From: Kribbella sp. VKM Ac-2568
GTDB taxonomy: Bacteria; Actinomycetota; Actinomycetes; Propionibacteriales; Kribbellaceae
Direction: 5' to 3'
DNA length: 64,000 nt
Assembly: GCF_004345365.1 (NCBI RefSeq)
Contig: NZ_SLVF01000003.1
Location: forward strand, 310,001 to 374,000
Part shown: positions 27,013 to 35,478 of the stretch, one piece after another
Numbering within the stretch: position 1 is the stretch's first letter
How the letters are laid out: each line of letters opens with the position of its first letter
Notes under the pieces: model-generated
Seen by the model: the letters and a program-made list of their open reading frames with translations, nothing else
The model's database searches: none
Told to the model about the DNA's origin: nothing
Position numbers and translations under genes: made by a program

Positions 27013-28311
27013 CTACCCCGACGCCTGTACCCCGGTTCGGAGATCGCGCTCACGGACGGCGTGCTCGTCGGTGCGCGAGTCGTACCGCCAGAACTCGCGC
27101 AGCCAGACCGAGGTGCCGATCACGCCGGCGACGCAGAGGATGCCGCCGCTGACGATCGCCGTACGGACGCCGGCGAGGTCCGCGACCAGGCCGGAGCGGG
27201 CCTGACCGCCGAGCGGGCCGAGCGAGTAGCCGAGCATCTCGATGCCGGCCAGCCGCCCGCGCATCTCGTCCGGGATGGTCTGATTCCAGATCACCGAGCG
27301 GAACAGCACCGAGACCATGTCCGCGCCACCCGCCACCGCGAAGAAGGCGATCGCGAACCAGATGTTCGGCGCCAGCCCGGCGATCCCGACCGCGGCACCC
27401 CAGGTCATGGTGGCGATCACCACCGCCCGGCCCTGGTGGTGCACCCGTTTGGCCCAGCCACTGGTCAAGCTGGCAGCCATCGCGCCGATCGCCTCGGCGC
27501 TGTAGAGCAGGCCGAGCAGTTTCGGTTCCTTCAGTACCTCGGTGGCGAACGCGGGGAACAGCACGATCGGCATCGCCAGGAACATGCCGACCATGTCGAC
27601 CAGGTAGGTGGCGAGCAGATCCTTGCGGCGGAACGCGTAGACGATCCCGTCGCCGATCCCCCGCAGGCTGGGCGGCGTACTGTGCTCGCTCGCCTTGTAG
27701 GAGCCGAGCCGCAGGTACAGGGCGGTCGCGATGATCAGCCCGGTCAGCTCGACCCCGAACGCCCAGGTCACGCCGACTGTCCCGACCAGTACGCCGCCCA
27801 GCGCAGGCCCGGCGAGCTGGCCGATCTGCATCGTCAGCGAGGTCAGCGCCACCGCCGCGGCCATCTCCTCGTGCTTCACCACCCGCGGGAACAACGCCTC
27901 CCGGCTGGGTCGCTGCAGCGAGGTGGCGATCGCGTTCAGCGCGCCGCAGACGTAGATCAGCCAGACCTGCGGGTTGTCGAGCAGTGAGTTGCCGAGCATC
28001 AACGCGCAGATCAGGGCCTGCGCGATCCCGGTCGCGATCAGCATCTTCCGGCGATCCACGTGATCGGCCAGCGCCCCGCCGTACAGGCCGAAGACGACCA
28101 GCGGCGCGATCGTCACCAGGCCCATCGCGCCGACCGCGAAGTTCGAGCCGGTCAGCTGGTAGAGCTGGAACGGCAGCGCCACGTAGCCGACCATGCCGCC
28201 GAGGAAGAACACCGACCCGGCGACCACCAGGATGCGGAAGTCGCGGGAACCGTGCCACGGGGTCAGATCGACGCGGAGCCGGGCCAGCCTGGCGCGGAAA
28301 GTGGTTGCCAC
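27013..28311 (-). CDS. MFS exporter (EntS-like)
   Basis: A 432-residue transporter with 12 predicted helices. The EntS/YbdA subgroup is suggested by DFRILVVAGSVFFLGGMVGY, the motif-A-like loop GGALADHVDRRKMLIATGIA and RSVIWNQTIPDEMRGRLAGI. Such proteins export siderophores or drugs; there is no siderophore cluster nearby, so the substrate is open. The GTG at 28311 is in frame with the conserved start; an ATG 8 bp upstream is in another frame. It precedes poxB by 33 bp. Confidence 0.88.
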   Translation of the reverse strand: MATTFRARLARLRVDLTPWHGSRDFRILVVAGSVFFLGGMVGYVALPFQLYQLTGSNFAVGAMGLVTIAPLVVFGLYGGALADHVDRRKMLIATGIAQALICALMLGNSLLDNPQVWLIYVCGALNAIATSLQRPSREALFPRVVKHEEMAAAVALTSLTMQIGQLAGPALGGVLVGTVGVTWAFGVELTGLIIATALYLRLGSYKASEHSTPPSLRGIGDGIVYAFRRKDLLATYLVDMVGMFLAMPIVLFPAFATEVLKEPKLLGLLYSAEAIGAMAASLTSGWAKRVHHQGRAVVIATMTWGAAVGIAGLAPNIWFAIAFFAVAGGADMVSVLFRSVIWNQTIPDEMRGRLAGIEMLGYSLGPLGGQARSGLVADLAGVRTAIVSGGILCVAGVIGTSVWLREFWRYDSRTDEHAVRERDLRTGVQASG

Positions 28312-28388
28312 CGGCCCATGGTGACACCGGCGTCCCGGCGGGACGAACCTGTTTTACCCCTTGGTTACCGCTGTGGTCGTCCCGTTGG

Positions 28389-28748
28389 TCATCTGGGCAG
28401 CAGTGGGAGCAGGCCGCTGAGGTCGGTGCGTTCGCCGCTGGCGCGAACCTTGCCGGTCGCGCGGGCCTCGGTCCAGCCGATCCGGCCCAGCGCCAGGTCG
28501 ATCCACAGCTCGGCCGGCAGCTCCACCACTGCGCCGGGGGTGCCGCGGGTGTGCCGGGGTCCCTCGATGCACTGCACAGCGCCGTACGGCGGTACTCGCA
28601 CCTCCACCGCGTGGCCCGGAGCCTTGGCCACCAGGAGCTTCAGCAGACCCTTCACCAGCAGCTTGAGGTCGGCCCGTCCGGCTTCGCCGGCGTCGTACCG
28701 GCGCAGTGCCGCTTCCAGTGCCTGGTCAGGGGTTTCGTCCTTCTCCAC
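28389..28748 (-). CDS. Sterol-carrier-like (SCP-2 fold) small protein
   Basis: A 119-residue protein starting with GTG at 28748. The segment AVEVRVPPYGAVQCIEGPRH followed by PGAVVELPAELWIDLALGRI and the tail TGKVRASGERTDLSGLLPLL matches actinobacterial 'sterol carrier family' proteins with an SCP-2-like fold that binds hydrophobic ligands. The ligand is unknown. Divergent from an anchored hypothetical protein. Confidence 0.75.
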   Translation of the reverse strand: MEKDETPDQALEAALRRYDAGEAGRADLKLLVKGLLKLLVAKAPGHAVEVRVPPYGAVQCIEGPRHTRGTPGAVVELPAELWIDLALGRIGWTEARATGKVRASGERTDLSGLLPLLPR

Positions 28749-28875
28749 GACGGGCCAGCGTACGCCGCGCCTGCTATTGCAGAGGTTTCAGCGTCTGTTC
28801 GGGATCTGGTTTCGCCGACGCCCCCTTCGTACCTGATAATCAGATGGCGACCGAGAGAACGGAAGCGGAGGTCGG

Positions 28876-29493
28876 ATGCTCACGCCCAGGCACCAGGCGC
28901 TGCTGGCGACACTGGCGGGAATGACCGTCGGTGTGGCCGTCTTCGGCACGGTTCTGGCGATCAACAACGCATCCAGCCCGGACACCCCCGCCGGCATCGT
29001 GCAGCCCTCGCCGACGCCGAAGCCCTCCGCGACGGACGGCCTGCAGCCCGGTTCGCTGCAGTTCACGGCGGCCAGCTTCGGCTCCGACCAGGCCCCGATC
29101 ACCTCCGAGGTGCCGGCGGGGTGGAAGAGCACCCAGGGCGGCCTCCGCCCGCGGTACGCCGATCCGACCGGCGTCTGGCAGATCCGCTTCGACGCCCGCG
29201 GCAGCAAGCAGTCGCCGGACAAGCAGGTGGACGCCCGCGTCCGGAGCATCGACGAGAAGGACCTCAAGGTGATCAGCCGCGACGGCGGGACGCTGATCTA
29301 CACCTACGTGGACAAGACCCGCGGTCCCCGGATGGGCCTGTCCCGCTGGCTCCCGGCCGACGACGGCAAGCGCTCCGCGATCGAGATCACCGTCGGTGGC
29401 CGCCCCCAGGACGAAGCCGGCCTCCGCGCAGTCCTCGACCACGCCACCGACACCCTCCAACTCCCCACCAACAACGACAACCGCCCGAGCTAG
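28876..29493 (+). CDS. Anchored extracytoplasmic protein of unknown function
   Basis: A 205-residue protein. One hydrophobic segment (about 8-29) without a clear cleavage or lipobox site, a short Pro/Thr linker (SPTPKPSATD), and a domain with a possible lipoprotein-like beta fold (SEVPAGWKSTQGGLRPRYAD, GVWQIRFDARGSKQS, TLIYTYVDKTRGPRMGLSRW). GGAGG precedes the ATG at 28876. I do not recognise the family. It is convergent with the TAP lipoprotein gene. Confidence 0.75.
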   Translation: MLTPRHQALLATLAGMTVGVAVFGTVLAINNASSPDTPAGIVQPSPTPKPSATDGLQPGSLQFTAASFGSDQAPITSEVPAGWKSTQGGLRPRYADPTGVWQIRFDARGSKQSPDKQVDARVRSIDEKDLKVISRDGGTLIYTYVDKTRGPRMGLSRWLPADDGKRSAIEITVGGRPQDEAGLRAVLDHATDTLQLPTNNDNRPS

Positions 29494-29530
29494 CAGGTCG
29501 TTCACCTGGAGCGTGGTGCGAGCTGCGGGG

Positions 29531-31069
29531 TCAGCAGTTCAGGTCGGCGGTGGGGGCGGTGCCTTTCAGGAGGTAGGTTTCCACGGCGTTGTCGACGCAG
29601 GCGTTGCCCTCGTTGTAGCCGGTGTGGCCGTCGCCGTCGCGGGTGATCAGCACGCCGCTCTCCAGCTGCCCGGCCAGCCCGACCGCCCACGCGTACGGCG
29701 TCGCCGGGTCGCGGGTGGTCCCGACGACCACGATCGGCTTGGCGCCGGGTGCCTTGATGGCGTGCGGCCTGTCCTCCGGCTTCACCGGCCAGTTGGCACA
29801 GGCCAGCGATCCCCAGAGCAGGAACGACCCGAACCGCGGCGAGGCCGCCTGGTACGCCGCCTCCTGCGACTTCGCCTGGGCGACCGAGCCGATGTCGGGG
29901 CGATCGACGCAGTTCACCGCGTAGATCACCTCGTTGGCGTTGTTCGAGTACCCGCGCGGGGTGCGATCGGTGTACTCGTCGGCCAGGGCGAGCAGCCGGG
30001 CGCCCTTCCCGGCCAGCCCGTCGAGCACCGCATCCTCGAGCCGCGGCCAGTAGTCCTTGAGATACAGGGGATAGATCACGCCCAGCACGACCATCGCCTG
30101 GGTCACCTCGCGCTTGCCATCACCCGGAAGCGGGTTGGCGTCGCTGTCGTCGAGCAGCTTGTCGACCTTGGCGAGCACCTCGGCCTTGCTGCTGCCGAGC
30201 CGGCAGGAACGCTGCGCGCAGTCCTCCGCAAACGCCTCCAGCGCGGTGTCGAACCCCTTGGCCTGAGCCATGTTGTTCGACTCGGACGACTTCGACGGGT
30301 CCACCGCGCCATCCAGCACGAGCCGGCCGACGTTCTTCGGGAAGAGCTCCGCGTAGGTCGCGCCGAGCAAGGTGCCGTAGGACATGCCGAGGTAGTAAAG
30401 CTCGGAGTCGCCGACGATGCCTCGCAGTACGTCGATGTCGCGGGCGGCGTCCTTGGTCGAGACGTGCGGCAGCAGCTCGCCTGAGCGCTGCTCACAGCCG
30501 TCGGCCAGTGTCTTGGCCTCGGTGTTCAGCTGGTTGATCTCGGCTTCGTTGTCGGGGCTGCCGTCCGCGGCGATGAACTGGTCCAGCTGCTCGGTGTCGA
30601 GGCAGCGGACCGGCGTCGACTCGCCGACTCCGCGCGGGTCCCAGCCGATCACGTCGAACTTCCGCAGCAGCGGCGCGCCCAGGACGAACCCGGCCGCGGC
30701 CGCGAACTCCTGACCGGAGGCGCCCGGACCGCCCGGGTTGATGAAGAGCGTGCCGATCTTGCCGGTGCGGTCCCGGGCCGGCACCTTGCGGGCGCGCAGC
30801 TCGATCGTCTTGCCGGAGGGGTTCTCGTAGTCGAGCGGCACGGTGATGGTCGCGCACTGGTTGCCCGAGCCGCAGCGCTCCCAGTTGGGCTGCTGCTGGT
30901 AGAACTTCTCGAGCCCCACGGGGATCGGTCCGGCCGGCCCCTTGGTCGAGGTGCCGCCCGGCTGCGTACGGCCCCCACCGTCGGCGTCCTGCGCCCGGCC
31001 GGCCACACCACAGCCCGCGGTCAGGAGCGCCAGGGCTGCCAGCACTGCTGTTGTCCTGCGCGTCTTCAC
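29531..31069 (-). CDS. Lipoprotein alpha/beta hydrolase of the TAP (tripeptidyl aminopeptidase) type
   Basis: A 512-residue exported hydrolase. The lipobox is LTAGC after MKTRRTTAVLAALAL. The catalytic domain has the oxyanion segment INPGGPGASGQEF, the nucleophile elbow LGMSYGTLLGATYA, and the C-terminal TAP-like domain with VVVGTTRDPATPYAWA (Asp) and GDGHTGYNEGNACVD (His). TAP-family enzymes remove tripeptides from extracellular peptides. The GTG at 31069 overlaps the stop of the RicT-like gene by 4 bp. This pair is a common actinobacterial arrangement near holB. Confidence 0.92.
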   Translation of the reverse strand: MKTRRTTAVLAALALLTAGCGVAGRAQDADGGGRTQPGGTSTKGPAGPIPVGLEKFYQQQPNWERCGSGNQCATITVPLDYENPSGKTIELRARKVPARDRTGKIGTLFINPGGPGASGQEFAAAAGFVLGAPLLRKFDVIGWDPRGVGESTPVRCLDTEQLDQFIAADGSPDNEAEINQLNTEAKTLADGCEQRSGELLPHVSTKDAARDIDVLRGIVGDSELYYLGMSYGTLLGATYAELFPKNVGRLVLDGAVDPSKSSESNNMAQAKGFDTALEAFAEDCAQRSCRLGSSKAEVLAKVDKLLDDSDANPLPGDGKREVTQAMVVLGVIYPLYLKDYWPRLEDAVLDGLAGKGARLLALADEYTDRTPRGYSNNANEVIYAVNCVDRPDIGSVAQAKSQEAAYQAASPRFGSFLLWGSLACANWPVKPEDRPHAIKAPGAKPIVVVGTTRDPATPYAWAVGLAGQLESGVLITRDGDGHTGYNEGNACVDNAVETYLLKGTAPTADLNC

Positions 31070-32181
31070 TGCGAGCCGTCTCCCGTACCGTCGCCTGCTC
31101 CTGCATCCCGTTCATCTCCGGCACCCGCCGCAGCATCCGGAGCCGGCGCTGCGTCCTCGTGGCCCACCCGCCGACGCCTGCGGGGCTTCCGCCTGCGAGT
31201 GGTCGGGCTCACCTGGTCCGGCTCCGGCGTATCCAGCTGTGCCGGCTCAGCAGCTTCTGCCGAGTCTGCAACCGGTTCGGAGATCTCCGGGGAGTCTGGC
31301 AGGCGCTGGGGGTCCTGGAGGTCCACCGGCAGCGGCGCGTCGGGGGTAGTGGTGGACGAGGCCTCGTACTGCTGGCGCGGTGAGCACACGTCGGCCCGGC
31401 TGCAGGCACACCTGCGTCCGGAGGCGGCCAGTCGGACCACGACCGTGTCGCTCGGCACGTTGTGTCCGACGACCACGCCGTCCCCCGCCGGCGTCTCGAC
31501 CGCAGTACCGGTGGCCGGAGCCTTCGCGTTGAACTCCTGGTACAGCGGGTGCTCGTACTTCAGGCAGCACATCAGCCGCCCGCAGGCTCCGGAGATCTTC
31601 AGCGGGTTGAGCGGCAGGTCCTGGTCCTTCGCCATCCGGACGCTCACCGGCTCGAAGTCCTTCAGGAAGGTCGCGCAGCACAGGTCGCGACCACACGGCC
31701 CGATTCCGCCCTGCAGGCGGGCCTCGTCGCGGGCGCCGACCTGGCGCAGCTCGATCCGGGCCCGCAGACCGCGGGCGAGATCGCGGACCAGGTCGCGGAA
31801 GTCCACCCGGTGCGGTGCGGAGAAGTACACGATGACCAACTGGTCGACGTCCGCGCGCCGGTCCACGAAGTCGATGCCGACCACCTTCATCGGCAGGCCG
31901 TGCTCGCGGATCAGCCGCTTCGCGGTCAGCCGGGCGTCGGCCCGGCGCTGCCGGTTCTGCTCGTCGCGGTCCAGGTCGGCCGTGGTCGCGACGCCCTCAC
32001 ACTGCGGCAGCCCACCGATCTCCTCCGTGACGTACTGCGGCGCCCAGACGCACTCGGCGACCTCCGGCCCGTCGTCGGTCGGGACCAGCACTTTGTCCCC
32101 GACCCGCGGTCTGTGCGGGCCGGGGTCCAGGTAGTACAGCCGCCCGTACCGCTCGAACGACACTGCCATCACCATGCCCAC
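31066..32181 (-). CDS. PSP1/RicT-like protein with charged C-terminal tail
   Basis: A 371-residue protein. The PSP1 domain (about 1-255) shows the RicT cysteine pattern GIGPCGRDLCCATFLKDF and GACGRLMCCLKYEHPLYQEF, suited to iron-sulfur binding. After a CACSRADVC motif, a Ser/Thr/Pro and acid-rich tail ends with a run of Arg/Lys (RRRKPRRRRR) and a Gly/Asp-rich stretch; the tail is disordered. RicT in Bacillus acts in RNA processing and biofilm control. GTG at 32181 and ATG at 32175 are both possible starts. It is coupled to the downstream TAP lipoprotein. Confidence 0.9.
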   Translation of the reverse strand: MGMVMAVSFERYGRLYYLDPGPHRPRVGDKVLVPTDDGPEVAECVWAPQYVTEEIGGLPQCEGVATTADLDRDEQNRQRRADARLTAKRLIREHGLPMKVVGIDFVDRRADVDQLVIVYFSAPHRVDFRDLVRDLARGLRARIELRQVGARDEARLQGGIGPCGRDLCCATFLKDFEPVSVRMAKDQDLPLNPLKISGACGRLMCCLKYEHPLYQEFNAKAPATGTAVETPAGDGVVVGHNVPSDTVVVRLAASGRRCACSRADVCSPRQQYEASSTTTPDAPLPVDLQDPQRLPDSPEISEPVADSAEAAEPAQLDTPEPDQVSPTTRRRKPRRRRRVGHEDAAPAPDAAAGAGDERDAGAGDGTGDGSQ

Positions 32182-32212
32182 GCCGTCAGCCTACGTGGCG
32201 ATCAGAGCGTGA

Positions 32213-33226
32213 TCATCGTTTCGTGCCTCTGACGCTGCCGTCGAGCTGGTCGCCGTCCGGGCCGTAGGCGATGCAGAGCACCTTCCGGTCGCCCTCGTCC
32301 CAGCTCGCGGAGTCGGGATACCAGAAGTCGGAGTCCAGGCGGGATTTGCCGATCTCGATGCCGACATAGGACAGGAAGGCCTTGTCACAGGCCGCCTCGG
32401 ACGCCTTCACGACCGCGGACTCACCGGGCCACGGCCGGGCCGGGAGCGTCTCGACCGCGAACATCTCGGCATCGTGCGGCTCGAGGCACACCTCGCGCTC
32501 GACCTCGTCGTCGGAACCGACCTCGTCGAAGCACTCCCCGACCGCGAGCTCGTCGACGTACGTCGCCGGCACGGACGAGGTGGGCGGCGGCGCTCCGTAG
32601 TACTCCTCGCCGCTGCCGGTCGAGTCGATCGCGAACACGATCACGAGCATGATGGCCCAGCCCGTGGTGACGAGGCTGCCGATCACCAGCCCGGCGACAG
32701 CCTGCCCGGTACCGCTCTCCCGGCGCTTCTTGATCTGGACCAGGGCGGCGATGCCCAGCCCGATCGCGATCGGCGCGGTGATGCCGAAGAACAGCCCGGC
32801 CAGACCGGTGACCAGCGCGGCGATCGCGAGCGCGTTCGTCTTGTCCTGCAAGGCGCCCGGATACCCATAGCCGTATCCGTACGCAGGCGGATACACGGGT
32901 TGCTGCGGGTAGGGCTGCCAGTTCGGCGAAGGCTGCTGCCCGTACGGCGAGCCCTGAGGCGCCGGCTGATACGGCGAGCCCTGCGGCTGGTACGGCGACT
33001 GATGCTGAGGTTGCTGGTACGCCGAGGGCTGCTGGTACGGCTGGTAGGGCGAGGGCTGCTGGTAGGGCGAGGGCTGTGGGTAGGACGGCTGGGCGGGCGG
33101 CTGCGGGCGTCCGTACGTGGGGAAGTCGCGGGGTGTGTCCTGCGGCCGGATGTCCTGCGGCCGGTTCTGCTCAGGCCGGTTCTGCTCAGGCCGGTACTGG
33201 TCCGGACCGGATGGCGGTTGGCTCAC
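32213..33226 (-). CDS. DUF4190 membrane protein with Pro/Gln/Tyr-rich N-terminus, first of two
   Basis: A 337-residue protein. The first 125 residues are a low-complexity cytoplasmic region with a short repeat family (QNRPEQNRPQ, then YQQPSPYQ/SPYQPQG units). Two DUF4190 helices follow (about 130-150 and 165-200, with GITAPIAIGLGIAALVQIKK), then an extracytoplasmic septum-formation-like domain with cysteines in VGECFDEVGSDDE, REVCLEPHDAEMF, EAACDKAFLS and VLCIAYGPDG. Such proteins are suspected of acting in cell division or envelope processes. A shorter paralog lies just upstream. Confidence 0.85.
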   Translation of the reverse strand: MSQPPSGPDQYRPEQNRPEQNRPQDIRPQDTPRDFPTYGRPQPPAQPSYPQPSPYQQPSPYQPYQQPSAYQQPQHQSPYQPQGSPYQPAPQGSPYGQQPSPNWQPYPQQPVYPPAYGYGYGYPGALQDKTNALAIAALVTGLAGLFFGITAPIAIGLGIAALVQIKKRRESGTGQAVAGLVIGSLVTTGWAIMLVIVFAIDSTGSGEEYYGAPPPTSSVPATYVDELAVGECFDEVGSDDEVEREVCLEPHDAEMFAVETLPARPWPGESAVVKASEAACDKAFLSYVGIEIGKSRLDSDFWYPDSASWDEGDRKVLCIAYGPDGDQLDGSVRGTKR

Positions 33227-33284
33227 GGCTGCTCCCCCCAGGGGCTCTGCGTCGGATGGTGTTCGAGTGGTTGCGACGCAGGCT

Positions 33285-33953
33285 CTAGCGCTGGGATCCG
33301 CGCATGGTGCCGGTCAGTTGTTTGCCGGGTTGTCCGACCATGCACAAGACGTTGCCGTCAGCAACGGCACGATCTTCCAGCACGACGTAGTACATGTCCA
33401 GGTCCGAGGTCTCGAAGGACTTGCCGATGAACGTCACGAAGGCGGCCGCGCACTGCAGGGTGGCGACCTGGCCCTTCTGCTCGCTGGACATCCCGGTCAG
33501 CGTCGCGCGGACCTTCGCGAACGCCTCACCGCTGTGCAGCGCGCCGCAGTCGGCGATCCGGACCACCCGAGGAGTCTGGGCCTCCAGGTCCGCGTCGAAG
33601 CACTGCGCCACCTGGACCTCGCTGATCACGGTGGTCCGGCCGATGCCCGCGCGCTGTTCGCCGTACAGGTTGAGGCCCACCGCGACCCCGATCGCGATCA
33701 GCCAGCACCCGCTGATCACCAGCGCGCTGATCGCCAGCGTGCGTCCCCGCGCCCCGGACTTGCGGATCCGCGGCAGCGCGATGAACGCCAGCACCGCGGC
33801 AACCGGCACGAGCCCCGGCAGGCTGAACACGAACGCCGCCACGGCATAACGATCCAGCCGACGTTGTGCTGGGGTCGGCACGCCCTCCAGCCAGGACTCG
33901 GCCGGCGGAAGCGGGTTCCGACCGGGCTGGATCGGGGAGGGCGGTTGGGTCAT
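33285..33953 (-). CDS. DUF4190 membrane protein, second of two
   Basis: A 222-residue paralog of the next gene downstream. It has a short Pro-rich head, two helices (about 35-57 and 70-93), and the same extracytoplasmic domain with cysteines in VAQCFDADLEAQTP, IADCGALHSGEAF, LQCAAAFVTFIGKS and VLCMVGQPGKQ, ending TGTMRGSQR where the other ends DGSVRGTKR. The shared C-terminal sequence shows a tandem duplication. It follows holB after a 355-bp spacer. Confidence 0.85.
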   Translation of the reverse strand: MTQPPSPIQPGRNPLPPAESWLEGVPTPAQRRLDRYAVAAFVFSLPGLVPVAAVLAFIALPRIRKSGARGRTLAISALVISGCWLIAIGVAVGLNLYGEQRAGIGRTTVISEVQVAQCFDADLEAQTPRVVRIADCGALHSGEAFAKVRATLTGMSSEQKGQVATLQCAAAFVTFIGKSFETSDLDMYYVVLEDRAVADGNVLCMVGQPGKQLTGTMRGSQR

Positions 33954-34308
33954 CCAGATCCTTCAGCATCAAACAAATGAATACGCCCGGGTTCCGTTTC
34001 ACCCGGTCACCCACACATCGCAACGCCCACTACCTTCGTTACATCCCAGTCCGCAACCCAGACGCGTGTCTCACCCGTCGAACACCACTCAACAATCCCC
34101 TGAACACCCCGTGCGCGCCCCCGCAGAACCCGCTACCGCCCTGCCCTGAGAAGGCCCCAACTTCAACCGGTACCGCGGGTCACCACTCCCACTACCGAGA
34201 GAGACAGCTCACACCCTCATCCCACTGCCCGGCACCACTTCCAAGGACCCGTGAAGCCAACCCAAGCCTCCACAGCGGTCCATCATCCTCGAACGGAACG
34301 GCGCCGAA
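33954..34308. other. 355-bp spacer between holB and the DUF4190 pair
   Basis: No convincing gene. The + strand is strikingly C-rich and G-poor over about 250 bp (CACC, CCC and AACC words), unlike the surrounding genes. A 6-bp hairpin CCGGGT/ACCCGG lies at 33987-34006, close to the DUF4190 start and possibly in its leader. Confidence 0.5.
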
Positions 34309-35478
34309 TCAGCCTTCGAAGAGGGCGATTGTCATGGCTTCGAGGGCTAGGAGGGGGGCTACGTTGCCTTCGATTGCTTCGCGGCAGCCGGTGAGGGCGT
34401 CGATGCGGCGGATCGTCTGCTCCGGGCTTGTGCGGCCGGCCAGTTGCTCGATGTCCTTGCGCAGTTCGGCGTTGATCAGCTCGGACCCCGCGCCGGTCTG
34501 CAGCACCAGCACGTCGCGGTAGAGCGCCATCATGTCGACCAGCGACCGGTCGAGCACGTCGCGTTCCCAGCGCTTGGCCCGGGCCTTCTGCTGGTCCTCG
34601 AGCTCCTTCAGCGCCGCAGCGGTCTCTCGCGGCTTCGCGCCCTTCGTCCCCATCCCCAGCGCCTGCTCGAGCTCGGCCCGCTCCTGCTCGTCGACCTTCG
34701 CCGCACTCGCCTTGGACTCCGTCTTCGCGGCGTCGACCAGTCGCTGGGCCGCGTTCAGGCAGGCCCCGATGTCGCGCAGCTCGAACGGCACCTCGAGCAC
34801 CTTGCTCCGGCGACTGCGGACCTCCCCGTCACGCGCCAGCGCCTTCGCCCGGCCGATGTGCCCCTGCGCCGCCCGGGCAGCGAACCCCGCGAGCTCGGGT
34901 TCGACACCGTTCTTCCGGGTCAGCATCTCGGCGACCGCTCCGACCGGCGGCGTCCGCAGTACCAGCAGGCGGCAGCGCGACCGGATCGTCGGTACGACGT
35001 CCTCGACCGTCGGCGCGCACAACACCCAGACAGTGCGCGGCGACGGCTCCTCGATGCTCTTCAGCAGGGCATCCGCGGCCTGCTCGGTGAGGCGGTCCGC
35101 ATCCTCGACCACCATCACCTGCCAGCGACCCTGCGTGGGCCTCATCGCCGCCCGCCGGACCAACTCGCGGATCTCGCTCACCCGGATCGACAGCAACTCG
35201 GTCCGGATCAGCGACACGTCCGGGTGCGCCCCGTTGAGCGCAGTACGGCAGACCGCGCACTCACCGCAGCCCTGGTTCTCGCACTGCAACGCCGCGGCAA
35301 AGGCCCGACCCGCGTTGGACCGACCGGATCCAGGAGGACCAGTGATCAGCCAGGCATGCGTCATACCGGCCGTCGCCGCACCGCTCGCGCCCTGCAGCCG
35401 TGCAGTGGCCCCGTCGACAGCCTTCCTCAGTACTGCGACCGCGGGCTCCTGCCCGACCAGGTCGTCCCAAACAGTCAT
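34309..35478 (-). CDS. holB: DNA polymerase III subunit delta'
   Basis: A 389-residue clamp-loader subunit. The start MTVWDDLVGQEPAVAVLRKA at 35478 is canonical; the frame is open upstream through the kinase gene but that part is spurious. The Walker A-like loop is GPPGSGRSNAG with Arg in place of Lys, usual in actinobacterial delta'. A four-cysteine zinc site is seen in CENQGCGECAVCRTAL, and the sensor-like segment VVEDADRLTEQAADALLKSIEEP is intact. Its ATG overlaps the stop of the MFS-tmk gene (ATGA). Chromosome replication, cytoplasm. Confidence 0.95.
   Translation of the reverse strand: MTVWDDLVGQEPAVAVLRKAVDGATARLQGASGAATAGMTHAWLITGPPGSGRSNAGRAFAAALQCENQGCGECAVCRTALNGAHPDVSLIRTELLSIRVSEIRELVRRAAMRPTQGRWQVMVVEDADRLTEQAADALLKSIEEPSPRTVWVLCAPTVEDVVPTIRSRCRLLVLRTPPVGAVAEMLTRKNGVEPELAGFAARAAQGHIGRAKALARDGEVRSRRSKVLEVPFELRDIGACLNAAQRLVDAAKTESKASAAKVDEQERAELEQALGMGTKGAKPRETAAALKELEDQQKARAKRWERDVLDRSLVDMMALYRDVLVLQTGAGSELINAELRKDIEQLAGRTSPEQTIRRIDALTGCREAIEGNVAPLLALEAMTIALFEG

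Noticed and set aside
24877..27987. A 1036-codon + strand open frame opposite poxB and the MFS gene
   Set aside because: It spans two oppositely oriented, recognisable genes and has no family resemblance.
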